This document shows positions 1-14,549 of a DNA stretch of 64,000 nt, one piece after another (the stretch's first letter is position 1; each line of letters begins with the position of its first letter). The stretch comes from Hydrogenibacillus schlegelii. Lineage in GTDB: Bacteria > Bacillota > Bacilli > Thermicanales > DSM-22653. Below the pieces are notes generated by a model, which saw nothing but the letters and a program-made list of their open reading frames with translations, was not told the origin of the DNA and did not search any database. Made by a program: the position numbers and the translations under genes. Location: the NCBI RefSeq assembly GCF_001653195.1, contig NZ_JXBB01000023.1:62001-126000 (forward strand), written 5' to 3'.

Positions 1-1906
<1,906 letters not shown>

Positions 1907-2022
1907 CGGAGCCCCTCCTCGTTTGACCTTCCCCATGCCGACGCGAAGGGGATGGATCTTTCGCCGGCGAAACGCCCGACGCTCCGCCGTTCGCGGGGCC
2001 CGTTTCGGCCGGCGCCCTCGCC

Positions 2023-3150
2023 TCAACCGCCCGCCTCGTCCGGCGGATCGACCGCGACGACGTCCGGGAGCGCCGACAGGGGGAGGAGGGCTCCGTCCGC
2101 CTCCAGCTCCCAAAGGAGCGGACGAGCGGCGTCGACGCGCAAAAGCCGGGCCGACCGCCCGTCGGCGAACCGCACCGTGGTGCCGGCCGGAAGCCGGCGG
2201 ATCGACTCGAGCATCGCCTGCCGGAGGGCGAGGTCGTAGGCGGCGCTGGCGGCGATCTCCGACACGATCGTCCACCACGATTTGGCCGGCCGGTACGGCC
2301 GGGCGCTCGCCCCGGCGGCGAGGCTGTCGGCGGCGGCGACGATCCGGACGAGGAGCGGAATGCGCTCGCCGGGCAGGCCGGACGGATAGCCGGAGCCGTT
2401 CATCCGCTCGTGATGGAGAAGCGCCGCAAGGGCCGCTTCCGGAGACAGGCCGAGGCGGCCCTTCAGCCGCTCGTAGCCGAGGGCGGTGTGCCGCTCCATG
2501 TCTCGGCGCTCCTCCGGCGCATAGACGCCCGGATGCCGGAGAAGGCGCGGCGGGAGGCGCCACATGCCGACATCGGCCAATAGCCCGGCGAGCGCCACCT
2601 GCATCACCTCGCCGTCGGCCAGGCCGAGGAGCCGGGCGAGCGCGGCGGCCAGCCGGCCGACCGAAAGGGCGTGGACGGCAAGCCGCTCCGCCGGGTCTTC
2701 CGCCGCTTCCGGGCGAACCCGAACGAGGCGAACCCAGGCCGTTGGCCGGGCGTCTTCCGCGAACCACGACCGGACGATCGCCCGGAGGTCGGCGATCGGC
2801 GGCGGCGCCCCGAGGGCCGTCCGCCGGAGGGCGCCTTCGACCGCCGCCCGCCACGCGCCTTCGTGCGCCGGCGCCGGGGGCCGCGGCGTCTCCGGCGGCC
2901 GGTCCGCCGGGGGACGGACGCCCTCCGCCGTTCGGACCGAGGCCGACGCCGGCCGGCCGGCGGCAGCCCGATCTGGCGCCGCCCCGGGCTCTTCATCGAC
3001 CTCGACGGCGGTGACGCCGAAAGCGCGGAGATAAGCAACGTCGCTTTCTTCAAGGCGTCGGCCGGCGGAAAGGAGCCGGCCGCCGTCCGGGAGCTCCACC
3101 GGCCGGGCGAGCACCCGGCCGACGATCTCCGGCCCGACGACAAGGCGCAT
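2023..3150 (-). CDS. HD-GYP domain protein with degenerate HD motif
   Basis: This 375-residue protein has an N-terminal region of about 60 residues (MRLVVGPEIVGRVLARPVEL, common in front of HD-GYP domains), a low-complexity Pro/Ala/Arg linker to about residue 120, and a C-terminal HD-GYP domain. HD-GYP enzymes hydrolyse cyclic di-GMP or related dinucleotides. The signature HHERMNGSGYPSGLPGE near residue 245 is intact. The metal-binding HDxGK motif, however, reads A192-D193-V-G-M196, so the histidine and lysine are lost. The late second aspartate of the family (aDxxDA) is also absent (ADSLAA). It may therefore bind rather than cleave nucleotides. The ATG at 3150 has a ggagggga Shine-Dalgarno and lies 21 bases after gyrA, so the two are probably cotranscribed. 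Confidence 0.85.
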   Translation of the reverse strand: MRLVVGPEIVGRVLARPVELPDGGRLLSAGRRLEESDVAYLRAFGVTAVEVDEEPGAAPDRAAAGRPASASVRTAEGVRPPADRPPETPRPPAPAHEGAWRAAVEGALRRTALGAPPPIADLRAIVRSWFAEDARPTAWVRLVRVRPEAAEDPAERLAVHALSVGRLAAALARLLGLADGEVMQVALAGLLADVGMWRLPPRLLRHPGVYAPEERRDMERHTALGYERLKGRLGLSPEAALAALLHHERMNGSGYPSGLPGERIPLLVRIVAAADSLAAGASARPYRPAKSWWTIVSEIAASAAYDLALRQAMLESIRRLPAGTTVRFADGRSARLLRVDAARPLLWELEADGALLPLSALPDVVAVDPPDEAGG

Positions 3151-3171
3151 CGTCTCCCCTCCCGTCTCCGA

Positions 3172-5652
3172 TCACGTCTCGTCGGCGGCGTCGTCCGCGA
3201 CCCGGGCAAACGCCGCCACCTTCCCGCCGCCGTCCAGGCGCATGAGGCGGACGCCTTGGGCGTCCCGGCCCATGACGGGGATCTCCGCCGCCGGCACCCG
3301 GATGACGACGCCTCCTTCATCGACGATGAGGAGGTCGTCGTCGTCCCGGACGACGGCGACGCCGACGACCCGGCCCGTCTTCGGGCCCCGGCGGATCGTC
3401 CGCACGCCGCGGCCCCCCCGGGCCTGCAGGCGAAACTCCGAAAGCGGCGTCCGCTTGCCGTAGCCGTGCTCCGTGACGACGAGGAGCGTCCCTTCCTCCG
3501 CGCCGGCGGGGAGGACGGCGGCGCCGACGACGGCGTCGCCGTCCACCAGGTCGATCCCCTTGACGCCGGCGGCGGTTCGCCCCATCGGCCGGACGTCGGC
3601 GACGGAAAAGCGGATGCCGAGGCCGTTTTGCGTGCCGAGGATCACCTCGTCCCGGTCGTCGGCCGGCCGGACGGCGACGAGGGCGTCGTCCTCCCGGAGG
3701 GTGAGGGCGATGAGGCCGCCGCGGCGAATGGTCTGAAATTCCCGAAGCGGCGTCCGTTTGACGAGGCCGTCCCGGGTGACGAACAAAAGCGCCCGCTCTT
3801 CTTCCGCGTCGGTCCGAAGGCCGACGACGGCGGCGACTTTCTCCTCAGGGAGGAGCGGGAGCAGATTCACGAGGGCGGTCCCGCGGGCCGTCCGGCCGGC
3901 TTCGGGGACGTCGTACGCCCGCAGGCGGTAGACCCGGCCGCGGTCGGTGAAAAAGAGCACCGTGTCGTGCGCCCGGACGGTGACGACGTGTCGGACGACG
4001 TCGTCGGCCTTCATGCCCATGCCGATGACGCCCCGGCCGCCCCGGCGCTGGCTCCGGTACGTCGCCGCCGGCACCCGCTTGATGTAGCCGCCGTCGGTGA
4101 GGCTGATGACGACCGGCGCGTCGTCGACGAGATCTTCGTCGGAGATCCCGCCGTCTTCGTCGACGATCTTCGTCCGGCGCTCGTCGCCGTAGCGGGCTTT
4201 GATCTCAAGGAGTTCCTCCCGGATGACGCCGTCTAGGGCCTTCGGATCGGCGAGGATGTGCCGGTGGCGGGCGACGTCCGCTTCGAGCCTCTCCCGCTCC
4301 TCGGCGAGCCGCTCGATCGAAAGACCCGTGAGCTGCTCGAGGCGCATGTCGAGGATCGCCTTGGCCTGGGCTTCGGTAAAGCCCATCGGCACGTCCCGGT
4401 CGCCCAGCCGATAGGTCGGCGCCATGAGATTCCGAAGCGCCTCCTCCCGGGTCCGGGCGGCGCGAATCGGGCCGCGGCGGTCGACGAGATCGTCGACGAT
4501 GTCGATCGCCTTCATCAGGCCGTGGACGACCTCCAGCCGGGCTTCGGCCTTGGCGAGGTCATGGGCCGTCCGGCGCCGGACGACGTCCCGCTGGTGAGCG
4601 AGGTAGGAGAGAAGCGCCTCCTTGAGCGTGAGCACCTCCGGCCGGCCATCGACGAGGGCAAGCATGAGGACGCCGAACGACGTCTGAAGGGCGGTGTGCT
4701 TAAAGAGGTGGTTCAGGACGACGTGGGGGTTTGCGTCCCGCCGAAGCTCGATGACGATCCGGACGCCTTCCCGGTCCGACTCGTCCCGGAGGTCGCTGAT
4801 GCCCTCGAGCCGCTTGTCCCGGACGAGCTCGGCGATCCGCTCGATGAGGCGCGCCTTGTTGACGAGGTACGGGATCTCCTGGACGATGAGCCGCGTCCGG
4901 CCTCCCTCGACATCGATGGCGACCTTCGCCCGGACGACGATCGAGCCTTTGCCGGTGAGGTAAGCTTCTTCGATGCCCTTTCGGCCGAGGATGAGGCCGC
5001 CGGTCGGAAAGTCCGGCCCCTTCACGAAGCGAAGGAGCGCCCGGCCGTCGGCCTCCGGATGATCGAGGAGAAAGACGGCGGCGTCGATGAGCTCTCCCAG
5101 GTTGTGCGGCGGAATGTTCGTCGCCATGCCGACGGCGATGCCGCTCGCGCCGTTGGCGAGGAGATGCGGAAAGCGGGCCGGGAGGACGACCGGCTCCCTG
5201 TGGCGGCCGTCGTAGTTGTCCTGAAAGTCGACGGTGTCCTTTTGAATGTCCCGAAGGAGCTCCATCGCCAGCGGCGAGAGGCGCGCCTCGGTGTAGCGCA
5301 TCGCCGCGGCGCCGTCGCCGTCGATCGAGCCGAAGTTCCCCTGGCCGTCGACGAGGGGGTAACGGTAGGAAAAATCTTGCGCCATCCGCACCATCGCCTC
5401 GTAGACGGCGGCGTCGCCGTGGGGGTGATATTTTCCGAGGACGTCGCCGACGATGGCGGCGGACTTCCGGTACGGATGGTCCGGCGTCATGCCGGCTTCA
5501 AGCATCGCGTAGAGGATCCGCCGGTGGACGGGCTTGAGCCCGTCCCGGACGTCGGGGAGCGCCCGGCTGACGATGACGCTCATCGCGTAATCGATGAAGG
5601 CGCTCTTCATCTCTTCGGTGATGTTCACTTCGCGGATGCGCTCCGGCAGCAT
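3172..5652 (-). CDS. gyrA: DNA gyrase subunit A
   Basis: GyrA is the breakage-reunion subunit of gyrase. With GyrB it introduces negative supercoils using ATP. The 826-residue protein shows the winged-helix and tower region, with the catalytic tyrosine in [11 protein letters not shown] (Tyr120). A C-terminal beta-pinwheel carries the gyrase-specific GyrA box QRRGGRG, which separates it from topoisomerase IV ParC. The quinolone-determining segment reads [10 protein letters not shown], with Ala81 where E. coli has Ser83 and Glu85 where it has Asp87. ATG 5652 has a gaggagg Shine-Dalgarno 6 bases away. gyrB lies immediately upstream with 21 bases between. Confidence 0.98.
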   Translation of the reverse strand: MLPERIREVNITEEMKSAFIDYAMSVIVSRALPDVRDGLKPVHRRILYAMLEAGMTPDHPYRKSAAIVGDVLGKYHPHGDAAVYEAMVRMAQDFSYRYPLVDGQGNFGSIDGDGAAAMRYTEARLSPLAMELLRDIQKDTVDFQDNYDGRHREPVVLPARFPHLLANGASGIAVGMATNIPPHNLGELIDAAVFLLDHPEADGRALLRFVKGPDFPTGGLILGRKGIEEAYLTGKGSIVVRAKVAIDVEGGRTRLIVQEIPYLVNKARLIERIAELVRDKRLEGISDLRDESDREGVRIVIELRRDANPHVVLNHLFKHTALQTSFGVLMLALVDGRPEVLTLKEALLSYLAHQRDVVRRRTAHDLAKAEARLEVVHGLMKAIDIVDDLVDRRGPIRAARTREEALRNLMAPTYRLGDRDVPMGFTEAQAKAILDMRLEQLTGLSIERLAEERERLEADVARHRHILADPKALDGVIREELLEIKARYGDERRTKIVDEDGGISDEDLVDDAPVVISLTDGGYIKRVPAATYRSQRRGGRGVIGMGMKADDVVRHVVTVRAHDTVLFFTDRGRVYRLRAYDVPEAGRTARGTALVNLLPLLPEEKVAAVVGLRTDAEEERALLFVTRDGLVKRTPLREFQTIRRGGLIALTLREDDALVAVRPADDRDEVILGTQNGLGIRFSVADVRPMGRTAAGVKGIDLVDGDAVVGAAVLPAGAEEGTLLVVTEHGYGKRTPLSEFRLQARGGRGVRTIRRGPKTGRVVGVAVVRDDDDLLIVDEGGVVIRVPAAEIPVMGRDAQGVRLMRLDGGGKVAAFARVADDAADET

Positions 5653-5673
5653 CGGTGGCCTCCTCGGTGCCGT

Positions 5674-8753
<3,080 letters not shown>

Positions 8754-8766
8754 GCCGAATCCCCGC

Positions 8767-9891
8767 TCAGCCGGTTTTGACCGGCACGATGAGATTCAAG
8801 GGATGCGAGGCGCCGGCCGCCCGGACGACGAACGGCGACAGCGCGCCGTTGGCGCCGAATTCGACGGCATCGGCCGGGAGGTGTTTGAGGGCGTCCAGGA
8901 GGAAGCGGGCGTTGAACCAGAGGGTGATCGGCTCGCCGCTTCGCTCGCGCACGGCGAGCCGTTCGCTGAAGCGGCCGAGCTCCGGGTGGACGGTAAACAG
9001 TTCCGCCTCCGGCCCGTCGCCCAGGGTCAGGCGGACCGTCTGGTTGCGGTTGTACTGGGCGATGACGTACGCCCGGTCGAGGGCTTCCACGAGCGCCGCC
9101 CGGTCGAAGACGGCCCGCGTTTTCGTCGCGTCCGGGATGAGCATCCGCGTATCCGGGTAGGCGCCGGCCAGGAGCCGAAAGTAGACGGTGTAGCGGGAAG
9201 CTTCGACGATGAGGGTCCGCTCGCCGAGGGCGAGGCGGAGGGGGGCGTCTTCGTCTTCGTCTTCGAAAAGGCCGAGGACGTCCTGCACGCTTTTCCCCGG
9301 GACGACGAGGCGGCCTTCGGCGCCGGCCTCGGCGAGGACCAGGCGGCTTTGGGCCAGCCGGTGGCTGTCGGTGGCGGTGGCGGTGATCACGCCGCCTTCG
9401 GCGACGAGCTCGACGCCCTTTAGGATCGGACGCGTCTGGTCGGTGGCGACGGCGAAGAGGACCTGGCGGAAGAGGGCCGCCAGCCGCTCGCCGGTGAGGT
9501 GCCACTTCGTTTCCGCCGGCTCATCGGGAAGCCGGGGGAATTCTTCGTGCGGAAAGCCGTGGACGGTGACTTCCAGGGCGCCGGCGCGAAAGACGGCGCT
9601 CGCGCCCTCCGCCTCGACGTCGATCGGCCCCGACGGAAGCTTCCGGATGAGCTCGTGGGCGAGCTTCGCCGGGAGGACGACGGCGCCGGGAGCGTAGACG
9701 GCGTTTTTTTCCGCCTCGAGGGGAAGGCGCTGGACGAGGGTGTAGTCGTCGTTCGTCGTGATGAGTTCCAGCGTTTCGCCGAGGCGGATGAGGACGCCGG
9801 AGAGGATCGGCATCGTCGTCCGCGTCTCGATGCTCCGGGCGGCCGTCTGCAGCCCGTCGAGGAGGGTGCGGTGGTCGATCGTGGCGCGCAT
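8767..9891 (-). CDS. dnaN: DNA polymerase III beta subunit (sliding clamp)
   Basis: DnaN forms the dimeric ring clamp that tethers the replicase to DNA and recruits many repair proteins. The 374-residue protein shows the three-repeat clamp architecture. The N-terminus [20 protein letters not shown] is followed by [11 protein letters not shown]. Near the C-terminus [14 protein letters not shown] and the ending [11 protein letters not shown] are recognisable clamp features. The start ATG 9891 has a gcgagga Shine-Dalgarno. It lies downstream of dnaA with 120 bases of DnaA-box-rich sequence between them. Confidence 0.97.
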   Translation of the reverse strand: MRATIDHRTLLDGLQTAARSIETRTTMPILSGVLIRLGETLELITTNDDYTLVQRLPLEAEKNAVYAPGAVVLPAKLAHELIRKLPSGPIDVEAEGASAVFRAGALEVTVHGFPHEEFPRLPDEPAETKWHLTGERLAALFRQVLFAVATDQTRPILKGVELVAEGGVITATATDSHRLAQSRLVLAEAGAEGRLVVPGKSVQDVLGLFEDEDEDAPLRLALGERTLIVEASRYTVYFRLLAGAYPDTRMLIPDATKTRAVFDRAALVEALDRAYVIAQYNRNQTVRLTLGDGPEAELFTVHPELGRFSERLAVRERSGEPITLWFNARFLLDALKHLPADAVEFGANGALSPFVVRAAGASHPLNLIVPVKTG

Positions 9892-9953
9892 CGCGATCCT
9901 CGCTTTCTCTTTCTTTGGGGTACCGGTGTCGTCGCCGTCGTCTTCATCAGGAC

Positions 9954-10013
9954 TGTGGATATGTGGAAAAGGGCCGTGGATAACCGATTCGCCCGGCGAC
10001 GGGCTGTGGATTC
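9954..10013. promoter_or_regulatory. DnaA-box cluster between dnaA and dnaN (second half of oriC)
   Basis: Three DnaA-box-like 9-mers lie in this short stretch: tgtggatat (9954-9962), cgtggataa (9975-9983) and tgtggattc (10005-10013, touching the dnaA stop). All have the same orientation. The consensus is TGTGGATAA (reverse TTATCCACA). Together with the boxes upstream of dnaA this gives the bipartite arrangement known from B. subtilis. The unwinding element was not pinned down. Confidence 0.7.
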
Positions 10014-11373
10014 AGCCGTCGACCGGCTTGGGGCGGGCTGTGAATACGCTCAGGCGCTCGTGGATTTCCCGGAGCGCCCGGGCCAGTTCGACGTCCGTTT
10101 CTTTTTGGGCGGCGATCTTTTCGCACGCATGGAGCACCGTCGTGTGGTCGCGGCCGCCGAATTCCTGGCCGATCTTCGGCAGCGACAGGGCGGTGAGCTC
10201 CCGGGTGAGGTACATCGCCACCTGTCGGGGCAGGACGACATCCTTGCTGCGCTTTTTGCTTTTCAGCGCCTCCGGCGGGACGCCGTAATAGTCGGCGACG
10301 ACCTTTTGGATGTCGAAGACGGTGAGCGGTTTGGTATTTTTTTGCGCGATCAGGTCTTTGAGCGCCTCTTCCGCCAGCGGCACGTCGATGTCCCGGCGGA
10401 CGAGGGAGGCGTAGGCGATGACGCGGATGAGGGCGCCCTCAAGCTCCCGAATGTTGGTGCTTACCTGGGCGGCGATGTACGTGAGCACGTCGGGGTCAAG
10501 GGAAAGCCCTTCGGCCCGGGCCTTCCGGTGAAGAATGGCGATGCGGGTCTCGAGGTCCGGCGGCTGGATGTCGGTGATGAGCCCCCACTCGAAGCGGGAG
10601 CGGAGGCGGTCTTCGAGCGTCGGGATGCTTTTCGGCGGCCGGTCGCTCGTGATGACGATCTGCTTGTTCGCTTCGTGGAGCGTATTGAAGGTGTGAAAGA
10701 ATTCTTCCTGCGTCTGTTCTTTGTTGGCGAGAAACTGAATGTCGTCGATGAGGAGGAGGTCGACGCTCCGGTATTTCTGGCGAAACGCTTCCGGGGAGTT
10801 GTCCCGGATGGCGTAGATGAACTCGTTGGTGAATTTTTCCGCCGAGAGGTAGACGACCTTGAGGTGGGGGTGGTGGCGCCGGACGTAGTGGCCGATGGCG
10901 TGCATGAGGTGGGTTTTGCCGAGGCCGACGCCGCCGTAGATGAAGAGCGGGTTGTAGGATCGGGCCGGCCGCTCGGCGACGGCGAGGGCGGCGGCGTGGG
11001 CGAAGCGGTTGCCGTTGCCGACGACGAACGTCTCGAAGACGTACTTCGGATTGAGGGGATCGGAGGCGCCGGCGGAAGGGGCCGGCGGGGCGGCCGGCGG
11101 GGCGGTCCACTCGTCTTCGGTGACGATGGTGAGGCGGTACGGCCGGCCGGCGACGTCCGCGAGGAGGTCGGCGAGGTAGCCGGTGTAGTGATCCTGGAGC
11201 CAGCCTTTGATGAACGCATTTGGCGTGATGATTATGAAATGATCGTCATCTTTGGCCGCGGCACGCGTCTCGCCGAACCACGTGTCGAAACTCGGTTTGC
11301 TGATTCGGGCCTTCAGGCGCTCGAGGACGCGATTCCACAGTTCTTGCGCCCGGACCGACGTCTCTGGCGGCAT
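10012..11373 (-). CDS. dnaA: Chromosomal replication initiator DnaA
   Basis: DnaA is an AAA+ ATPase that binds oriC boxes and melts the origin. The 453-residue protein begins [20 protein letters not shown] (domain I). A short Ala/Pro linker (domain II) follows, then AAA+ domain III with Walker [10 protein letters not shown] and Walker [11 protein letters not shown]. The C-terminal DNA-binding motif is [15 protein letters not shown] chose ATG 11373 because of the gaggtgacc ribosome site. An upstream in-frame start at 11463 would add 30 residues unlike the family. It is the first leftward gene from the origin. Confidence 0.97.
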   Translation of the reverse strand: MPPETSVRAQELWNRVLERLKARISKPSFDTWFGETRAAAKDDDHFIIITPNAFIKGWLQDHYTGYLADLLADVAGRPYRLTIVTEDEWTAPPAAPPAPSAGASDPLNPKYVFETFVVGNGNRFAHAAALAVAERPARSYNPLFIYGGVGLGKTHLMHAIGHYVRRHHPHLKVVYLSAEKFTNEFIYAIRDNSPEAFRQKYRSVDLLLIDDIQFLANKEQTQEEFFHTFNTLHEANKQIVITSDRPPKSIPTLEDRLRSRFEWGLITDIQPPDLETRIAILHRKARAEGLSLDPDVLTYIAAQVSTNIRELEGALIRVIAYASLVRRDIDVPLAEEALKDLIAQKNTKPLTVFDIQKVVADYYGVPPEALKSKKRSKDVVLPRQVAMYLTRELTALSLPKIGQEFGGRDHTTVLHACEKIAAQKETDVELARALREIHERLSVFTARPKPVDG

Positions 11374-11640
11374 GGCGGTCACCTCGCGGGACAAAAAAAA
11401 ATCCACAACATCGGTTCTCCACAGCTGTGGACGGAGCTGTGGATAACGAGGCGCCATCCACAACCCGAGGCATCGATTATCTTAGCAAAAATCGACGCCG
11501 ACCGCAATGATCCGCCGGCCCGTCGACGGTTTTCCACCGTTTCCCTGTGGATGGCGATCGGGCGCCTGTGCGCTGTGGATCGGATGGGGGAGACCGGTGG
11601 ACAGGCCGTGGAAAACACCGTTCGTGGCCGGGGAAAAACC
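11374..11640. other. oriC region upstream of dnaA
   Basis: This non-coding stretch separates the leftward dnaA block from the rightward rpmH block. It holds many DnaA-box-like sequences in both orientations. Examples are the perfect tgtggataa at 11438-11446, ttctccaca at 11415-11423, ccatccaca at 11455-11463, tgtggatgg at 11546-11554 and tgtggatcg at 11574-11582. AT-rich segments lie at 11390-11401 and 11474-11492. Gene orientation switches here, as expected for an origin. The exact unwinding site is inference. Confidence 0.85.
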
Positions 11641-11657
11641 GCCGCCGGCCGGGCGGT

Positions 11658-11686
11658 TTGACAGCGGCGGCGCGGGTTTTTATAAT
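11658..11686 (+). promoter_or_regulatory. Perfect-consensus SigA promoter for rpmH-rnpA
   Basis: TTGACA (11658-11663) and TATAAT (11681-11686) are separated by exactly 17 bases. Both hexamers match the consensus fully. It lies 34 bases before the rpmH start and directly beside the oriC boxes. Confidence 0.9.
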
Positions 11687-11719
11687 GCAGAAAAGATCGG
11701 GTGGGGAAGGAGGAAGACG

Positions 11720-11857
11720 ATGGCGCAGCCGACGTATCATCCGAACAAGCGGTATCGAAAAAAGGTCCACGGCTTTCGCAAGCGGATGAAAACGAAAAGC
11801 GGCCGGAAAATCATCAAGGCCCGGCGGAAAAAGGGCCGGAAGCGCCTCACGGCTTGA
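11720..11857 (+). CDS. rpmH: 50S ribosomal protein L34
   Basis: L34 is a small, very basic protein of the large ribosomal subunit. The 45-residue product [20 protein letters not shown] continues with the Arg/Lys-rich tail ending KKGRKRLTA, typical of L34 at near-normal length. The ATG has an aaggagg Shine-Dalgarno. It is the first rightward gene from the origin and is followed by a terminator-like hairpin before rnpA, the usual rpmH-rnpA arrangement. Confidence 0.97.
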   Translation: MAQPTYHPNKRYRKKVHGFRKRMKTKSGRKIIKARRKKGRKRLTA

Positions 11858-11858
11858 C

Positions 11859-11883
11859 GACCACCGCGGGTGGTCTTTTTTTT
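11859..11883 (+). terminator. Intrinsic terminator or attenuator between rpmH and rnpA
   Basis: A 7-bp perfect stem (gaccacc/ggtggtc, loop gcg) is followed directly by eight T residues. It begins right after the rpmH stop and lies before rnpA, which has no clear promoter of its own. Partial read-through would set the ratio of abundant L34 to the scarce RNase P protein. Confidence 0.8.
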
Positions 11884-11901
11884 CGCGGAGGAGGGGGTGG
11901 G

Positions 11902-12276
11902 GTGGCGGTCGAGCGGCTCAGAAAAAGCGACGACTTTGCCCGGGTGATCGAAAACGGCCGCTCGGTTGCGGACGGGCGGCTCGTTCTTTATTATTTAAGG
12001 CGAGATGACGGCGGCCCGGTGCGGATCGGCTTTTCCGTCGGCAAAAAGGTCGGCAAGGCGGTCGTCCGCAACTATTACAAACGGGTCCTCCGGGAGATCG
12101 CGCGGAAGATCGCCGACCGCTTTCCGCCGGGGGTCGACGTCGTCGTCATCGCCCGCCCGTCGATCCGGGGGAGCGATTTTTGGGCGGTGGACGCCTCCTT
12201 TCGCCGTCTCGCCGTACGGGCGCGGCTCGCGGAGGCGGCGGCGCTTTTTCCTCCCCCGGGTGGCCCGGACGGCTGA
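11902..12276 (+). CDS. rnpA: Ribonuclease P protein component
   Basis: RnpA is the protein cofactor that helps the RNase P RNA bind pre-tRNA and remove 5' leaders. The product of about 124 residues starts VAVERLRKSDDFARVIENGR. It contains RIGFSVGKKVGKAVVRNYYK, which continues RVLRE; this is the conserved RNR-type motif, here with N-Y-Y-K-R in place of N-R-x-K-R. Start GTG 11902 is supported by ggaggagg at the right spacing. The rRNA-like order rpmH-rnpA-yidC is standard in Bacillota. Confidence 0.94.
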   Translation: MAVERLRKSDDFARVIENGRSVADGRLVLYYLRRDDGGPVRIGFSVGKKVGKAVVRNYYKRVLREIARKIADRFPPGVDVVVIARPSIRGSDFWAVDASFRRLAVRARLAEAAALFPPPGGPDG

Positions 12277-12320
12277 GCGGGTTCCGGCGTTGAGGCGGGA
12301 AAGTCAAAGGAGGAATGGCG

Positions 12321-13094
12321 GTGTCGCGGGGAATGCGCCGCCGGATGGGCGTCGCCCTGGCGCTCGTGCCGGCGCTGGGGCTCGCCGGCTGTGCGCCGGT
12401 CGACGTGCCGCCGGATCCGCGGAACGGCTTTTTCGATGCGTTTTTCGTCTATCCGATATCGCTCCTCATCGACTGGTTCGGCGCGCTGAGCGGCTCGTAC
12501 GCCGTCGCCATCCTGGCGGTGACGGTGATCGTGCGGGTGCTCATTCTCCCTCTCGTCTTCAATCAGTATAAAAACATGGCGAAGATGCAAAAGCTCCAGC
12601 CGGAAGTGCAGAAGATCCGGGAAAAATACCAGAAGGACCCGGAGAAAATGCAGCGGGAGCTTTTGAAGCTTTTTCAGGCCCATGACGTGAGCCCGATGGG
12701 CGGCTTCTGGCCGCTCATCGTTCAGATGCCGGTGTTCATTGCCCTCTACGATGCCGTCCGGCGCAGCCCGCACATCAAAAGCGCCCATTTTCTCTGGCTC
12801 GAGCTCGGGAGCCGGGATCCGACCTTCGTCCTGCCCCTCGTGGCGGCGCTGGCGCAGCTTCTTACGGTGTACGTGACGCAAAAGATCAATCCGATGCCGC
12901 AGGGGGCGCCCCAGATGCGGCTCATGCTCATCCTGTTTCCGCTGATGACGTTCTTTATCACGCTGTCGCTCCCGGCGGCGCTTCCCCTCTACTGGACGTT
13001 TTCCAGCCTGTTTACCCTCGTGCAGACGTTTTTGTTTAAAGATCTGCTTCGGGCGGGCCGGATGGGGTCCGAAGAGCCGTCGGTCCGCCGGTAG
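12321..13094 (+). CDS. yidC: Membrane protein insertase YidC/OxaA (SpoIIIJ-type lipoprotein)
   Basis: YidC inserts membrane proteins with or without SecYEG. The protein of about 257 residues starts with a lipoprotein signal whose lipobox is LAGC. Five hydrophobic segments with the Bacillus-type short YidC layout follow: VIVRVLILPLVFNQYKNMAK, then a basic cytoplasmic hairpin (KIREKYQKDPEKMQREL), then MGGFWPLIVQMPVFIALY. The start is chosen at GTG 12321 because ggagg lies 7 bases upstream, whereas ATG 12315 is too close to it. The usual next gene jag (khpB) is missing; mnmE follows 12 bases later. Confidence 0.93.
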   Translation: MSRGMRRRMGVALALVPALGLAGCAPVDVPPDPRNGFFDAFFVYPISLLIDWFGALSGSYAVAILAVTVIVRVLILPLVFNQYKNMAKMQKLQPEVQKIREKYQKDPEKMQRELLKLFQAHDVSPMGGFWPLIVQMPVFIALYDAVRRSPHIKSAHFLWLELGSRDPTFVLPLVAALAQLLTVYVTQKINPMPQGAPQMRLMLILFPLMTFFITLSLPAALPLYWTFSSLFTLVQTFLFKDLLRAGRMGSEEPSVRR

Positions 13095-13106
13095 CGGAGG
13101 GATGCG

Positions 13107-14483
13107 ATGCGGGACGATACGATTGCGGCGATCGCCACGCCGCCGGGGGAGGGCGGCGTGGCGATCGTGCGCCTGAGCGGCCCGGAGGCGATTGCGATCG
13201 CCGATCGGGTTTTTCGCGGCCGCACGCCCCTTCGGTCGATCGAAAGCCACCGGCTCGTCTACGGCCACCTCGTCGACCCGGCGACGGAGGCCGTCTTGGA
13301 CGAGGTCCTCGTCGGCGTCATGCGCCGGCCCCGGAGCTTTACCCGCGAGGACGTCGTCGAGCTGAACGTCCACGGCGGCCGGCTCGTCGCCCGGCGGGCG
13401 CTGGAGCTCGTTCTCAAGGAAGGCGCCCGCCTCGCGGAGCCGGGGGAGTTTACCTTGCGGGCGTTTTTAAACGGACGAATCGACCTCGCCCAGGCGGAAG
13501 CGACCCTCGACGTCATCCGGGCCGAGACGGAGGCGGCGCTCCTGGCGGCCGGCCGCGCCCTCCGCGGGGCGTTCGGCGAGGCGGTCCGCGCGGTGCGGGC
13601 GGCGCTCCTTCGCCTCGTCACCCGGCTGGAGGTGGCCGTCGACTACCCGGAGTACGACGAGCCGGACGTGACCCGGGCCGAGATCGCCGCTGAGCTGGAA
13701 GCGCTCGTCGGGCGCCTTCGGGCGCTTCGGGGCGAAGCCGCGCTGGGGCGCCTCCTTCGCGACGGCGTCCCGACGGCGATCGTCGGCCGGCCGAACGCCG
13801 GCAAATCGTCCCTGTTTAACGCCCTCGCCGGAGAAGAGCGGGCGATCGTCACCGACGTCCCGGGGACGACTCGGGACGTCCTCGAGGTGCGCCTCGTCGT
13901 CGGCGACGTCGTCCTCCGCCTCGTCGATACGGCGGGGATCCGCCGGAGCGACGACCCGGTGGAGGCGATCGGCATCGAGCGGGCCCGGAAGGCGCTCCGG
14001 GAGGCGTCCCTCGTCCTTGCCGTCGTCGACGGCGCCCGCCCTCTGTCGCCGGAAGACGCGGCGCTCTTGGCCGAGCTTCGGGAGCGGTCGGCGATCGTCG
14101 TCCTGAATAAGAGCGACCTGCCTTCGGTCGTCACGCCGGAGGCGGTGGCGGCGCATCTTCCGAGCGCCCCGGTCGTTCGGGTGAGCGCCCGAACGGGCGC
14201 CGGGCTTCCGGCGCTTCGGGCGGCGATCCTCCGGGTGCTCGGCCTTTCGCCGGAGGCGCGACCGGAGGCGATGGCGACGGCGAACGCCCGGCACCTCGCG
14301 GCCCTCGACGCGGCGCTCGAGGCGGTAGAGGCCGCCCGCCGGGCCGCCGGCGCCGGAGCGCCGGAGGATGCCGTCCTCGTCGACCTCCGGCAGGCCCTCC
14401 GGCATCTCGGCGCCATTCTCGGAGAGGACGTCGACGAAACGGTCATCCGCACGATTTTTTCCGATTTCTGCGTCGGGAAGTAA
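13107..14483 (+). CDS. mnmE: tRNA modification GTPase MnmE
   Basis: MnmE works with MnmG to add the cmnm5 group to wobble uridine 34 of certain tRNAs. The 458-residue protein has an N-terminal tetrahydrofolate-binding domain (MRDDTIAAIATPPGEGGVAI) and a helical domain. The inserted G domain has GRPNAGKSS near residue 227, the K-loop region TDVPGTTRD, DTAGIR and NKSD. It ends FCVGK, the catalytic C(I/V)GK tail. mnmG follows 66 bases downstream. Confidence 0.97.
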   Translation: MRDDTIAAIATPPGEGGVAIVRLSGPEAIAIADRVFRGRTPLRSIESHRLVYGHLVDPATEAVLDEVLVGVMRRPRSFTREDVVELNVHGGRLVARRALELVLKEGARLAEPGEFTLRAFLNGRIDLAQAEATLDVIRAETEAALLAAGRALRGAFGEAVRAVRAALLRLVTRLEVAVDYPEYDEPDVTRAEIAAELEALVGRLRALRGEAALGRLLRDGVPTAIVGRPNAGKSSLFNALAGEERAIVTDVPGTTRDVLEVRLVVGDVVLRLVDTAGIRRSDDPVEAIGIERARKALREASLVLAVVDGARPLSPEDAALLAELRERSAIVVLNKSDLPSVVTPEAVAAHLPSAPVVRVSARTGAGLPALRAAILRVLGLSPEARPEAMATANARHLAALDAALEAVEAARRAAGAGAPEDAVLVDLRQALRHLGAILGEDVDETVIRTIFSDFCVGK

Positions 14484-14549
14484 GCGGCCGCCGGTCGATC
14501 GGCGATCCGCCGAACGGGCCGGTGCCGGACGGCGGAAAGGGGGGAGACG

